A DNA stretch of 23,727 nt from Pseudomonadota bacterium (GTDB lineage Bacteria; Pseudomonadota; Gammaproteobacteria; Steroidobacterales; Steroidobacteraceae). Below are positions 17,203-23,727 of this stretch, piece after piece. Below the pieces are notes generated by a model. It was not told the DNA's origin, did no database searches, and saw only the letters and a list, made by a program, of their open reading frames with translations. The position numbers and the translations under genes were made by a program. Each line of letters begins with the position of its first letter. Positions within the stretch are counted from its first letter, which is position 1. The stretch lies in contig QGVD01000064.1 of the NCBI GenBank assembly GCA_003242685.1, positions 1 to 23,727 on the forward strand, written 5' to 3'.

Positions 17203-18525
17203 GGCACGGCCTCGAGCAGCCCGCGCGGATCGGCAAGCGTCTGCGCGAGGAAGGTGGTGAACCGCACGGCTTCGGCGCCGTCGATGGCGCGATGGTCGTA
17301 GACGAAGGACAGCGGCAGCATGAGTCGCGGAACGAACGCACCGTCACGCCATACCGGCTTCATCTGCGCTTTCGACACGCCGAGGATGGCGATCTCGGGC
17401 GGATTGATGATCGGCGTGAACGCCGTGCCGCCGATGCCGCCGAGACTCGAGACCGTGAAGCAGCCGCCCTGCATCTCGGCGCCGGAAAGCTTTCCGGCAC
17501 GCGCCTTCTCGGACAGCGTGGCGAGCTCGCGTGCGATCTCGTAGACGTCCTTCTTGTCCGCGTCGCGGATCACGGGCACCAGCAGCCCGTGCGGCGTATC
17601 GGCGGCGAAGCCGATGTGCATGTACTTCTTGACGATCAGGTTCTCGCCGCTCGGATCGAGCGAGGCGTTGAAGTTCGGGAACTTCTGCAGCGCCTTCACG
17701 CACGCGCGGATGATGAACGCGAGCGGCGTGAGCTTGATGCCCGCCTTCGCGGCGGACTCCTTGAGCCCGTTGCGGACCTGCTCGAGGTCCGTGATGTCCG
17801 CCTCGTCGAACTGCGTGACGCGCGGGATGTTGAGCCAGCTCGCGTGCAGGCGCGCCGCCGAGATCCGGCGGATGCGCGGCAGCGGCTGCGTCTCGACGGG
17901 CCCGAACTGAGAGAAATCGACGCGCGGCAGCGGCGGAATGCCCATGCCGCCGGCGGCGCCCTGCGCGATGCTGGAGAGGATCTTCTTGACGTGGGCCTTC
18001 ACGTCGTCGTGCGTGATGCGGCCCTTGAAGCCCGTGCCCTGCACGGTGGTGAGATCCACTCCGAGCTCCCGTGCGAGCTTGCGCACCGAGGGCCCTGCGT
18101 GCGCACGCGAGAAGCCGACTTCGTTGACCGGTGCGGGCCCCGGTCCTCCAGCGGGTGCCTGAGCGGCTGCCGGCGCCGCTGCCGGCGCGGGAGCGGACTC
18201 GGCGAAACGCGGCGGAGCGGTTTCTTCCTTGCGCTCTGCGGCCGGCGGCTCGGCCGCAGGCTGAGGAGCGGCAGGTGCAGCTGCGGGCGCCTCCGGCTTC
18301 GCCGCAGGTGCCGCGCCTTCCGTGCGCACCGTCGCCACGAGGTCACCCGTGTTGACCTTGCCGCCCTTCGAGATGTGGAGCTTCTCGATGATGCCGGCCA
18401 CCGTGGACGGCACGTCCATCGTGGCCTTCTCGGTCTCGAGCGTCACGAGAGGCGAGTCCACCTCGATCGCGTCGCCCGGCTTCACGAGCACGTCGATGAC
18501 CGAGACGTCCTGGAAGTTGCCCATG
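17041..18525 (-). repeat. Diverged direct repeat: lipoyl-domain DNA shared by lpdA and aceF
   Basis: About 137 bases at 17041-17177 (start of lpdA) match about 137 bases at 18393-18529 (start of aceF) at roughly 88% by manual alignment, with one uninterrupted identical run of about 32 bases. Both encode the segment from VIDVLVKPGD to the lipoyl-lysine motif ETEKATMDVPST. The span given covers both copies and the aceF body between them. Confidence 0.75.
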
Positions 18526-18569
18526 TCGGGCACTCGTACTTCTACGAGAGAGGAAACTGCCGCGTTCAT
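17199..18569 (-). CDS. aceF: Pyruvate dehydrogenase E2, dihydrolipoamide acetyltransferase
   Basis: E2 forms the core of the pyruvate dehydrogenase complex and moves the acetyl group from its lipoyl arm to CoA. The 456-residue protein has one lipoyl domain (1-85, K48 in ETEKATMDVPS), a long Ala/Pro linker (about 88-150), a peripheral-subunit-binding domain (about 153-195, GPSVRKLARELGVDLTTVQGTG), and the acetyltransferase domain ending in the active-site DHRAIDG (425-431, H426 and D430). E. coli E2 has three lipoyl domains; here the second one of the complex sits on E3. It starts 7 bases after aceE and overlaps lpdA by 4 bases, so all three genes form one operon. Confidence 0.96.
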   Translation of the reverse strand: MNAAVSSLVEVRVPDMGNFQDVSVIDVLVKPGDAIEVDSPLVTLETEKATMDVPSTVAGIIEKLHISKGGKVNTGDLVATVRTEGAAPAAKPEAPAAAPAAPQPAAEPPAAERKEETAPPRFAESAPAPAAAPAAAQAPAGGPGPAPVNEVGFSRAHAGPSVRKLARELGVDLTTVQGTGFKGRITHDDVKAHVKKILSSIAQGAAGGMGIPPLPRVDFSQFGPVETQPLPRIRRISAARLHASWLNIPRVTQFDEADITDLEQVRNGLKESAAKAGIKLTPLAFIIRACVKALQKFPNFNASLDPSGENLIVKKYMHIGFAADTPHGLLVPVIRDADKKDVYEIARELATLSEKARAGKLSGAEMQGGCFTVSSLGGIGGTAFTPIINPPEIAILGVSKAQMKPVWRDGAFVPRLMLPLSFVYDHRAIDGAEAVRFTTFLAQTLADPRGLLEAVP

Positions 18570-18576
18570 GGGTCGA

Positions 18577-21240
18577 TCAGGCGATGCGTGGATTGGGCTT
18601 CTTGGGATCGATCTCGAGTGCGGCGATGGCCTTCTTCACCACCTTGCGATCGAGCTTGCCGTCGTCCGCGAGCGCCTTGAGCGCCGCGAGCGTGATGAAG
18701 CGGCGATCCACCTCGAAGTGCGCGCGCAGCGCGGCACGTCCGTCCGACCGGCCGAAGCCGTCGGTGCCGAGCGTGATGTAGCGGCCGCTCACCCACTGAC
18801 GGATCTGGTCGGGCACGGCGCGCACGTAGTCGGTGGCCGCGACGACGGGACCGGTGCGGTCCTTCAGGCACTGCTGCACGTAGGGCTCGCGCGGCTTGGC
18901 ATCCGGATCGAGCATGTTCGCGCGCTCGCAGTCGAGCGCCTCACGTCGCAGCTCGGAGAAGCTCGTCACCGAGAACACGTCCGCCGCGACACCGTAGTCG
19001 CTCTCGAGCAGCTCGGCCGCAGCGAGACACTCGCGCAGGATGGTGCCCGAGCCGAGCAGCGTCGCACGGAGCTTGCCGCGTCCGCCCTGGCGCACGAGAT
19101 ACATCCCCTTGAGGATCCCCTGCTCGACGCCCTTCGGCATGGCCGGCTGGGCGTAGTTCTCGTTCATGCAGGTGATGTAATAGAAGATGCTCTCGCCCTC
19201 GGCGTACATGCGCCGCAGGCCGTCCTGGATGATCACGGCGAGCTCGTAGGCATAGGCCGGATCGTACGCCACGCAGTTCGGATAGACCGTGGCGTAGAGC
19301 TGGCTCTGGCCGTCCTGGTGCTGCAGACCTTCGCCGGCGAGCGTGGTGCGGCCTGCCGTGGCGCCGATCAGAAAGCCGCGCGTCTGCATGTCGGCCGCGG
19401 CCCAGATGAAATCGCCCACGCGCTGGAAGCCGAACATCGAGTAGTAGATGTAGAACGGCACCATGTTGATGCCGTGATTGGCGTACGCGGTGCCGGCGGC
19501 GATCCACGAGCAGGTGGCCCCCGCCTCGTTGATGCCCTCTTCGAGGAGCTGTCCCTTCTTGTCCTCGCGATAGGCCGTGAGCGTGTCCGCGTCCTGCGGC
19601 GTGTAGAGCTGGCCGACCGAGGAGTAGATGCCGATCTGCCGGAACAGGCCCTCCATGCCGAAGGTGCGGGCCTCGTCGGGAATGATCGGCACGATGTGCC
19701 GCCCGATGTTCTTGTCCTTGAGCAGGATCTGGAGGATCCGCACGAAGGCCATCGTGGTCGAGATCTCGCGATCGCCCGTGCCTTCGAGCACCGGCTGGAA
19801 CGCATCGAGCGGCGGCACCTGGAGCGGCGCAGCGCGCGGCTTGCGCGCCGGCAGATAACCGCCGAGCGCCTTGCGGCGTTCGCGCAGGTAGCGCATCTCC
19901 TCGGAGTCTTCCGGCGGCTTGCGGAACGGAAGCTTCTCGATCTCGTCGTCCGAGATCGGAATCTGGAAGCGGTCGCGGAACGCGCGCAGATCCTCGACGG
20001 ACAGTTTCTTCTGCTGATGCGCGATCATCTGGCCCTCGCCGCCCTTGCCGAGGCCGAAGCCCTTGACCGTCTTGGCGAGGATGACCGTAGGCTGTCCCTT
20101 GTGGTGCACGGCGGCCCAGTACGCCGCGTACACCTTGCGCGCATCGTGTCCGCCGCGGTTGAGACGCCAGATGTCCTCGTCGGACATGTTGGCAACCATC
20201 GCCTTGAGCTCGGGATGGCGGCCGAAGAAGTGCTCGCGTGTGTACGCGCCGCCCTTCGCCTTGAAGTTCTGGTACTCGCCGTCGACGCACTCCTCCATCA
20301 CGCGGCGGAGGATGCCCTTGTGGTCACGCGCAAGGAGCGGATCCCAGCGCGAGCCCCACAGCACCTTGATGACGTTCCAGCCGGCGCCGAGGAACGCCGC
20401 CTCGAGCTCCTGGATGATCTTGCCGTTGCCGCGTACCGGGCCGTCGAGGCGCTGCAGATTGCAGTTGACGACGAAGATGAGATTGTCGAGCCCCTCGCGC
20501 ACGGGCATGGTGAGAGCGCCCATCGCTTCCGGCTCGTCCATCTCGCCGTCGCCGCAGAAGCACCACACCTTGCGGTCGGACGGCGGCACGAGGCCGCGGT
20601 TCTCGAGATAGCGGATGAACCGCGCCTGGAAAATCGCCATCATGGGCCCGAGGCCCATCGAGACCGTGGGGAACTGCCAGAAGTCCGGCATCAGCCACGG
20701 ATGCGGATAGGACGAGAGTCCCTTGCCGACGACCTCGCGGCGGAAATGGCGGAGCTGCTCCTCGGTGAGCCGCCCCTCGAGATACGCGCGGGCGTAGATG
20801 CCGGGTGACGAGTGTCCCTGGATGAACACGAGGTCGCCCGGGTGGTTCTCCGAAGGCGCGCGCCAGAAGTGGTTGAATCCGACCTCGTACAGCGTAGCCG
20901 ACGACGCGTAGCTCGAAATGTGGCCGCCGTACTCCGACGAAAGGCGGTTGGCGTGCACCACCATCGCCATCGCGTTCCAGCGGATATAGGCTTCGATGCG
21001 CTTCTCGATCGCGCGATCGCCCGGGTACGGCTGCTCCTGTCCCGGCGAGATGGTGTTGACGTACGCCGTATTCGGCTTGAACGGCAGGTAGGCGCCGGAA
21101 CGGCGCACGTGGTCGATGAGCCGCTCGAGCAGAAAGTGCGCGCGCTGCGCACCGTGCACCTTGAGCACCGAGTCGATGGACTCGAGCCATTCCTGCGTCT
21201 CGACCGGATCGAGATCTTCGAGCTTGGGTGAATCGGTCAT
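18577..21240 (-). CDS. aceE: Pyruvate dehydrogenase E1 component (homodimeric)
   Basis: E1 decarboxylates pyruvate with thiamine diphosphate and acetylates the lipoyl arm of E2, the entry step from glycolysis to acetyl-CoA. The 887-residue protein is the single-chain alpha-2 form, the same size class as E. coli AceE. It shows the N-terminal DLDPVETQEWLESIDSVL, AYIRWNAMAMVVHANR, GHISSYASSATLYEVGFNHF and the thiamine-diphosphate motif GDGEMDEPEAM...NCN (residues 230-261). The C-terminal GRYITLGTDGFGRSDGR is intact. The ATG at 21238-21240 (MTDSPKLEDLDPVETQ) matches family starts; the open frame upstream has no similarity. A gap of 204 bases separates it from the divergent aminopeptidase gene. 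Confidence 0.98.
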   Translation of the reverse strand: MTDSPKLEDLDPVETQEWLESIDSVLKVHGAQRAHFLLERLIDHVRRSGAYLPFKPNTAYVNTISPGQEQPYPGDRAIEKRIEAYIRWNAMAMVVHANRLSSEYGGHISSYASSATLYEVGFNHFWRAPSENHPGDLVFIQGHSSPGIYARAYLEGRLTEEQLRHFRREVVGKGLSSYPHPWLMPDFWQFPTVSMGLGPMMAIFQARFIRYLENRGLVPPSDRKVWCFCGDGEMDEPEAMGALTMPVREGLDNLIFVVNCNLQRLDGPVRGNGKIIQELEAAFLGAGWNVIKVLWGSRWDPLLARDHKGILRRVMEECVDGEYQNFKAKGGAYTREHFFGRHPELKAMVANMSDEDIWRLNRGGHDARKVYAAYWAAVHHKGQPTVILAKTVKGFGLGKGGEGQMIAHQQKKLSVEDLRAFRDRFQIPISDDEIEKLPFRKPPEDSEEMRYLRERRKALGGYLPARKPRAAPLQVPPLDAFQPVLEGTGDREISTTMAFVRILQILLKDKNIGRHIVPIIPDEARTFGMEGLFRQIGIYSSVGQLYTPQDADTLTAYREDKKGQLLEEGINEAGATCSWIAAGTAYANHGINMVPFYIYYSMFGFQRVGDFIWAAADMQTRGFLIGATAGRTTLAGEGLQHQDGQSQLYATVYPNCVAYDPAYAYELAVIIQDGLRRMYAEGESIFYYITCMNENYAQPAMPKGVEQGILKGMYLVRQGGRGKLRATLLGSGTILRECLAAAELLESDYGVAADVFSVTSFSELRREALDCERANMLDPDAKPREPYVQQCLKDRTGPVVAATDYVRAVPDQIRQWVSGRYITLGTDGFGRSDGRAALRAHFEVDRRFITLAALKALADDGKLDRKVVKKAIAALEIDPKKPNPRIA

Positions 21241-21286
21241 GCAGTTCGTCCGAAGCCGCTGCACTCGCACAGCCAAAGCAGGCACA

Positions 21287-21308
21287 GGCCCCGCAAGCGT
21301 GAGGGGCC
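21287..21308 (-). promoter_or_regulatory. Hairpin in the predicted aceE leader
   Basis: GGCCCC (21287-21292) and GGGGCC (21303-21308) form a 6-bp G+C stem with a 10-base loop, beginning within a few bases of the predicted aceE transcription start. No T-run follows, and no riboswitch fold is recognised. Confidence 0.3.
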
Positions 21309-21389
21309 CGCTATGTTAGGATGCGGTTCGCGGTAGTGAGAGAAGTCGCGTCACATCAAATCCATCAAATGATCCGGCTTTCAACTGGG

Positions 21390-21411
21390 ACGGTCAAGCA
21401 AGCTCGACCGT
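21390..21411. repeat. Near-perfect 22-base palindrome, operator-like
   Basis: Arms ACGGTCAAGC (21390-21399) and GCTCGACCGT (21402-21411) flank a central AA; 9 of 10 positions are complementary, and the tenth is a G-T mismatch. It lies 33 bases before the aminopeptidase ATG and about 150 before the aceE ATG, a suitable place for a dimeric regulator of one or both genes. Confidence 0.5.
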
Positions 21412-21444
21412 GCGCTCCATCTCGTTTCGGGTAATACGCCGCCG

Positions 21445-22959
21445 ATGCCGCTCCTTCCCCCACTCGAAACGCCGCGCATCGACCGGCACCGTGGCGTCCT
21501 GAGCGCCCGCGCGGCCGCGCAGCTCGACGCGGTGCTCGCGATCGTGCCCGAGACCGCGGAGCAGGGGCTGCTGGCTGCGCTGCCCGAGGGCGAGCGCTGG
21601 CAGCACCTCCACGCGCGATCGAAGCCGCGCGCCGGAACGGTGCGCAGCACCACTCTCGCCAACGCCCGGCAGACTCTCGCGGTGCTCGGCTACGTCAGGA
21701 CGCAGGCCAGCGCCTTCGAGCGGCTCCTGGTGGCGGGGCGCATGCTGAAAGAAGTCGCGTCGCGCGAGGTGGAGTCGCTCGCGCTCGTCGCACCTGCCGC
21801 TTCCGCATCGCCCGAGCTGTCGCTCGACGCACTGCTCTCCGCCGCGCTCGCCCAGGCGTTCACGCTTCCGGATTTCCGCTCCGCGCGCGGTGCGCCGAAG
21901 CGCATCCGCCGCATCGTGCTCGCTGGCGCGACGGTGCCCGATCTCGACCACTGCGTCGCGGCGGCACGCGGCAACAATCTCGCGCGCTGGCTGACGGCGC
22001 TGCCGCCGAACGAGCTCGACGCACCGGCGTACCGCCGCGCCATCGCGCAGCTCGCGCGACGGCACGGGCTCGCGATGCGCTGGCTCGACGAGCGGGCGCT
22101 CAAGCGGCTCGGCGCGAACGCATTCCTCGCCGTGTCGGCGGGCAACGCGCGTCGGGTTGCGGGAATCGCGCATCTGCGCTACCGGCCGCCACGCGCGCGC
22201 GCGGCGCGACCGGATCTCGCGCTCGTCGGCAAGGGCATCCTCTTCGACACGGGCGGCGTGAATCTGAAGCCGCACCGCGCGATGCTCGACATGCACACGG
22301 ACATGGCGGGCAGCGCCGTCGCGCTCGCGACGCTCGTCGCTCTCGCGGAGTTGCGCGCGCCGCTCGCCGCCGATGCGTGGCTCGCGATCACGGAGAACCG
22401 CATCGGTCCGACCGCGTACCGGCCGCAGGAGGTCGTGCGCGCGGCGAACGGCGTGACCATCCAGGTGGTGCACACGGACGCCGAAGGCCGCATGGTGCTC
22501 GCCGATACGCTGGCGCTCGCCGCGCGGACGCGGCCGCGCTTCATGCTCGATTTCGCGACGCTCACCGGCGCGTGCGTCTATGCGCTCACGGAGCGTATGA
22601 GCGGCGTGTTCTGCAACCGGCCGCAGCTCGCGGAGCTGCTCGTCGCCGCAGGACGCGCGAGCGGCGAGCGGGTCTGGAGCTTCCCGCTCGATGAGGATTT
22701 CGATACCGACATCGAGAGCAAGGTGGCCGACGTCCTGCAGTGCGCCGTCGACGGCAAGGGCGATCACATTCTCGCCACGCGCTTTCTGAGCCGCTTCGTG
22801 CCGGCGGACATTCCGTGGGCACACGTGGACCTCTCGTCCGCCACGCGCAGCGGCGGGCTCGCGCACATCAACACGGACGTCACGGGATTCGGTGTACGCT
22901 TCGCGCTCGAGGCCATCCTGCGGCAGCGGATTCTCGAGCGTCTGGAGGAACGCCGATGA
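21445..22959 (+). CDS. M17 family leucyl aminopeptidase
   Basis: M17 enzymes are hexameric two-metal peptidases that remove N-terminal residues from peptides in the cytosol; in E. coli and Pseudomonas the family member PepA also acts as a DNA-binding regulator. The 504-residue protein has an intact active site: metal ligands K263, D268, D286, D345 and E347 and catalytic K275 and R349, each exactly 13 residues after its bovine lens counterpart. The signature NTDAEGR reads HTDAEGR here (343-349), and the Asn-to-His change is outside the ligands. The N-terminal ~170 residues are only weakly recognisable, so this may be a divergent M17 subgroup rather than PepA; I give no symbol. Its stop overlaps the pyrC start (ATGA, 22956-22959). 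Confidence 0.88.
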   Translation: MPLLPPLETPRIDRHRGVLSARAAAQLDAVLAIVPETAEQGLLAALPEGERWQHLHARSKPRAGTVRSTTLANARQTLAVLGYVRTQASAFERLLVAGRMLKEVASREVESLALVAPAASASPELSLDALLSAALAQAFTLPDFRSARGAPKRIRRIVLAGATVPDLDHCVAAARGNNLARWLTALPPNELDAPAYRRAIAQLARRHGLAMRWLDERALKRLGANAFLAVSAGNARRVAGIAHLRYRPPRARAARPDLALVGKGILFDTGGVNLKPHRAMLDMHTDMAGSAVALATLVALAELRAPLAADAWLAITENRIGPTAYRPQEVVRAANGVTIQVVHTDAEGRMVLADTLALAARTRPRFMLDFATLTGACVYALTERMSGVFCNRPQLAELLVAAGRASGERVWSFPLDEDFDTDIESKVADVLQCAVDGKGDHILATRFLSRFVPADIPWAHVDLSSATRSGGLAHINTDVTGFGVRFALEAILRQRILERLEERR

Positions 22960-23727
22960 GCCGGCTGGAGCTGCGCCGTCCGGACGACTGGCATCTGCAC
23001 CTGCGCGACGGTCCGGCGCTCGCGGCGGTACTGCCCTTCACCGCGCGCCGCTTCGCGCGCGCGCTCGTGATGCCGAACCTCAAGCCGCCGGTGACGACGA
23101 CGCAGCTCGCGGTCGCCTACCGTCAACGGATTCTCGATGCCCTGCCCGAGGGCGCACGCTTCGAGCCGCTCATGACGCTGTACCTCACGGATCGCACGGA
23201 TCCGGCGGAAGTCGAGCGTGCACGCGACAGTGGCTGCATCCTCGGCTTCAAGCTCTACCCGGCCGGCGCGACGACGCATTCCGATGCAGGCGTCACGGAC
23301 GTGAGCCGGGTGTACGGCGTGCTCGAGCGCATGGAGGAAACCGGCCTCGTTCTGCAGGTGCACGGCGAGGTCACGGATCCGGCGGTGGACGTGTTCGATC
23401 GCGAAGCCCGCTTCATCGACGAGGTGCTCGAGCCGCTCTCGCGGCGCTTCAGCCGGCTGCGTATCGTGTTCGAGCACATCACGACGCGACGCGCCGTCGA
23501 GTTCGTGCGCGGAGCACGCGAAGGAATCGCCGCGACGATCACACCGCAGCACGTTTCCATGAACCGCAATGCGCTCTTCGCGGGCGGCATCCGTCCGCAC
23601 CACTACTGCCTGCCCGTGCTGAAGACCGAGCAGGACCGTGTGGCCGTGCTCGAAGCGGCCGTGAGCGGCGATCCGCGCTTCTTCCTCGGCACCGACAGCG
23701 CGCCTCATGCGCGCCACGCCAAGGAGC
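22956..23727 (+). CDS. pyrC: Dihydroorotase, class II (partial, C-terminus outside window)
   Basis: PyrC cyclises carbamoyl-aspartate to dihydroorotate in pyrimidine synthesis using a two-zinc centre. The 257 visible residues carry every metal ligand at a constant offset of 3 from E. coli: H13 and H15 (DWHLHLRDG), carboxylated K99 (GFKLYPAGATTHSD), H136 (QVHGEV), H174 (FEHITT) and D247 (GTDSAPHA). The ATG at 22956 overlaps the aminopeptidase stop, and a TGGAGGAA ribosome-binding site (22942-22949) precedes it, so translation is coupled but also has its own signal. The frame is open to the right edge; E. coli PyrC has about 90 more residues than are seen here. Confidence 0.97.
   Translation, partial: MSRLELRRPDDWHLHLRDGPALAAVLPFTARRFARALVMPNLKPPVTTTQLAVAYRQRILDALPEGARFEPLMTLYLTDRTDPAEVERARDSGCILGFKLYPAGATTHSDAGVTDVSRVYGVLERMEETGLVLQVHGEVTDPAVDVFDREARFIDEVLEPLSRRFSRLRIVFEHITTRRAVEFVRGAREGIAATITPQHVSMNRNALFAGGIRPHHYCLPVLKTEQDRVAVLEAAVSGDPRFFLGTDSAPHARHAKE

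Larger units (their letters stand above)
21241..21444. promoter_or_regulatory. Divergent control region between aceE and the aminopeptidase gene
   Basis: 204 bases. Minus strand: TAACAT (ATGTTA at 21313-21318 on plus) is the best aceE -10, with no good -35; it would give a leader of about 65 bases containing the hairpin GGCCCC/GGGGCC (21287-21308). Plus strand: TAATAC (21432-21437) lies only 7 bases before the aminopeptidase ATG, so if it is a -10 the message would be nearly leaderless; no -35 fits. Other elements are a direct repeat of ATCAAAT (21355-21361 and 21364-21370) and a 22-base near-palindrome (21390-21411). I see no match to the E. coli PdhR operator. Confidence 0.45.

Noticed and set aside
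15244..17301. A 685-codon plus-strand open frame opposite lpdA
   Set aside because: Antisense shadow of a confirmed gene; no motif, low-complexity composition.
18322..20808. An 828-codon plus-strand open frame opposite aceE
   Set aside because: It is a mirror of the aceE codon bias, rich in Arg, His and Glu, with no recognisable domain, while the opposite strand encodes an unmistakable E1.

Overview
The window is GC-rich (roughly two thirds G+C by eye), tightly packed chromosomal DNA. The gene families and their order suggest a gammaproteobacterium, possibly near the Xanthomonadales/Nevskiales/Steroidobacterales: hda, DUF2066 and purMN-DUF3108 together; dcd and apbC beside a metG-rsxB-nth-DUF1841 run; and a PDH complex whose E3 carries its own lipoyl domain. 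The taxonomic reading is inference. I see no tRNA, rRNA, CRISPR array, insertion sequence or phage gene.

Layout, left to right. (1) Minus strand: DUF2066 exported protein, CDP-alcohol phosphatidyltransferase, and Hda, which is cut by the left edge. (2) Divergent, plus strand: purM, purN and DUF3108 with overlapping ends (de novo purine synthesis plus an envelope protein). (3) Minus strand: apbC (Fe-S carrier ATPase) then dcd (dCTP deaminase). (4) Plus strand: a HEAT-repeat/Ser-Thr kinase fusion followed by two tandem PilT-family ATPases. (5) Plus strand: metG, a soluble RnfB/RsxB-type ferredoxin, nth and DUF1841; the last three are chained by 4-base ATGA overlaps. (6) Minus strand, convergent: the pyruvate dehydrogenase operon aceE-aceF-lpdA, ending in tandem hairpins. 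(7) Divergent, plus strand: an M17 leucyl aminopeptidase coupled by ATGA to pyrC, which runs off the right edge.

Most of the window is conserved housekeeping. The exception is the block at about 6357-11459. In many gammaproteobacteria apbC/mrp and metG sit back to back (from memory); here about 5.1 kb separates them, holding a cytosolic protein kinase with an N-terminal HEAT solenoid and two catalytically intact PilT-like motors. This is the best candidate for an undescribed system: a phospho-signalling module dedicated to type IV pilus retraction. The linkage is inferred from gene order only.

Regulatory structure is mostly in three divergent gaps (1990-2143, 6357-6614, 21241-21444). Notable elements are an extended -10 bracketed by inverted arms upstream of the kinase gene, and a near-perfect 22-nt palindrome between aceE and the aminopeptidase gene.
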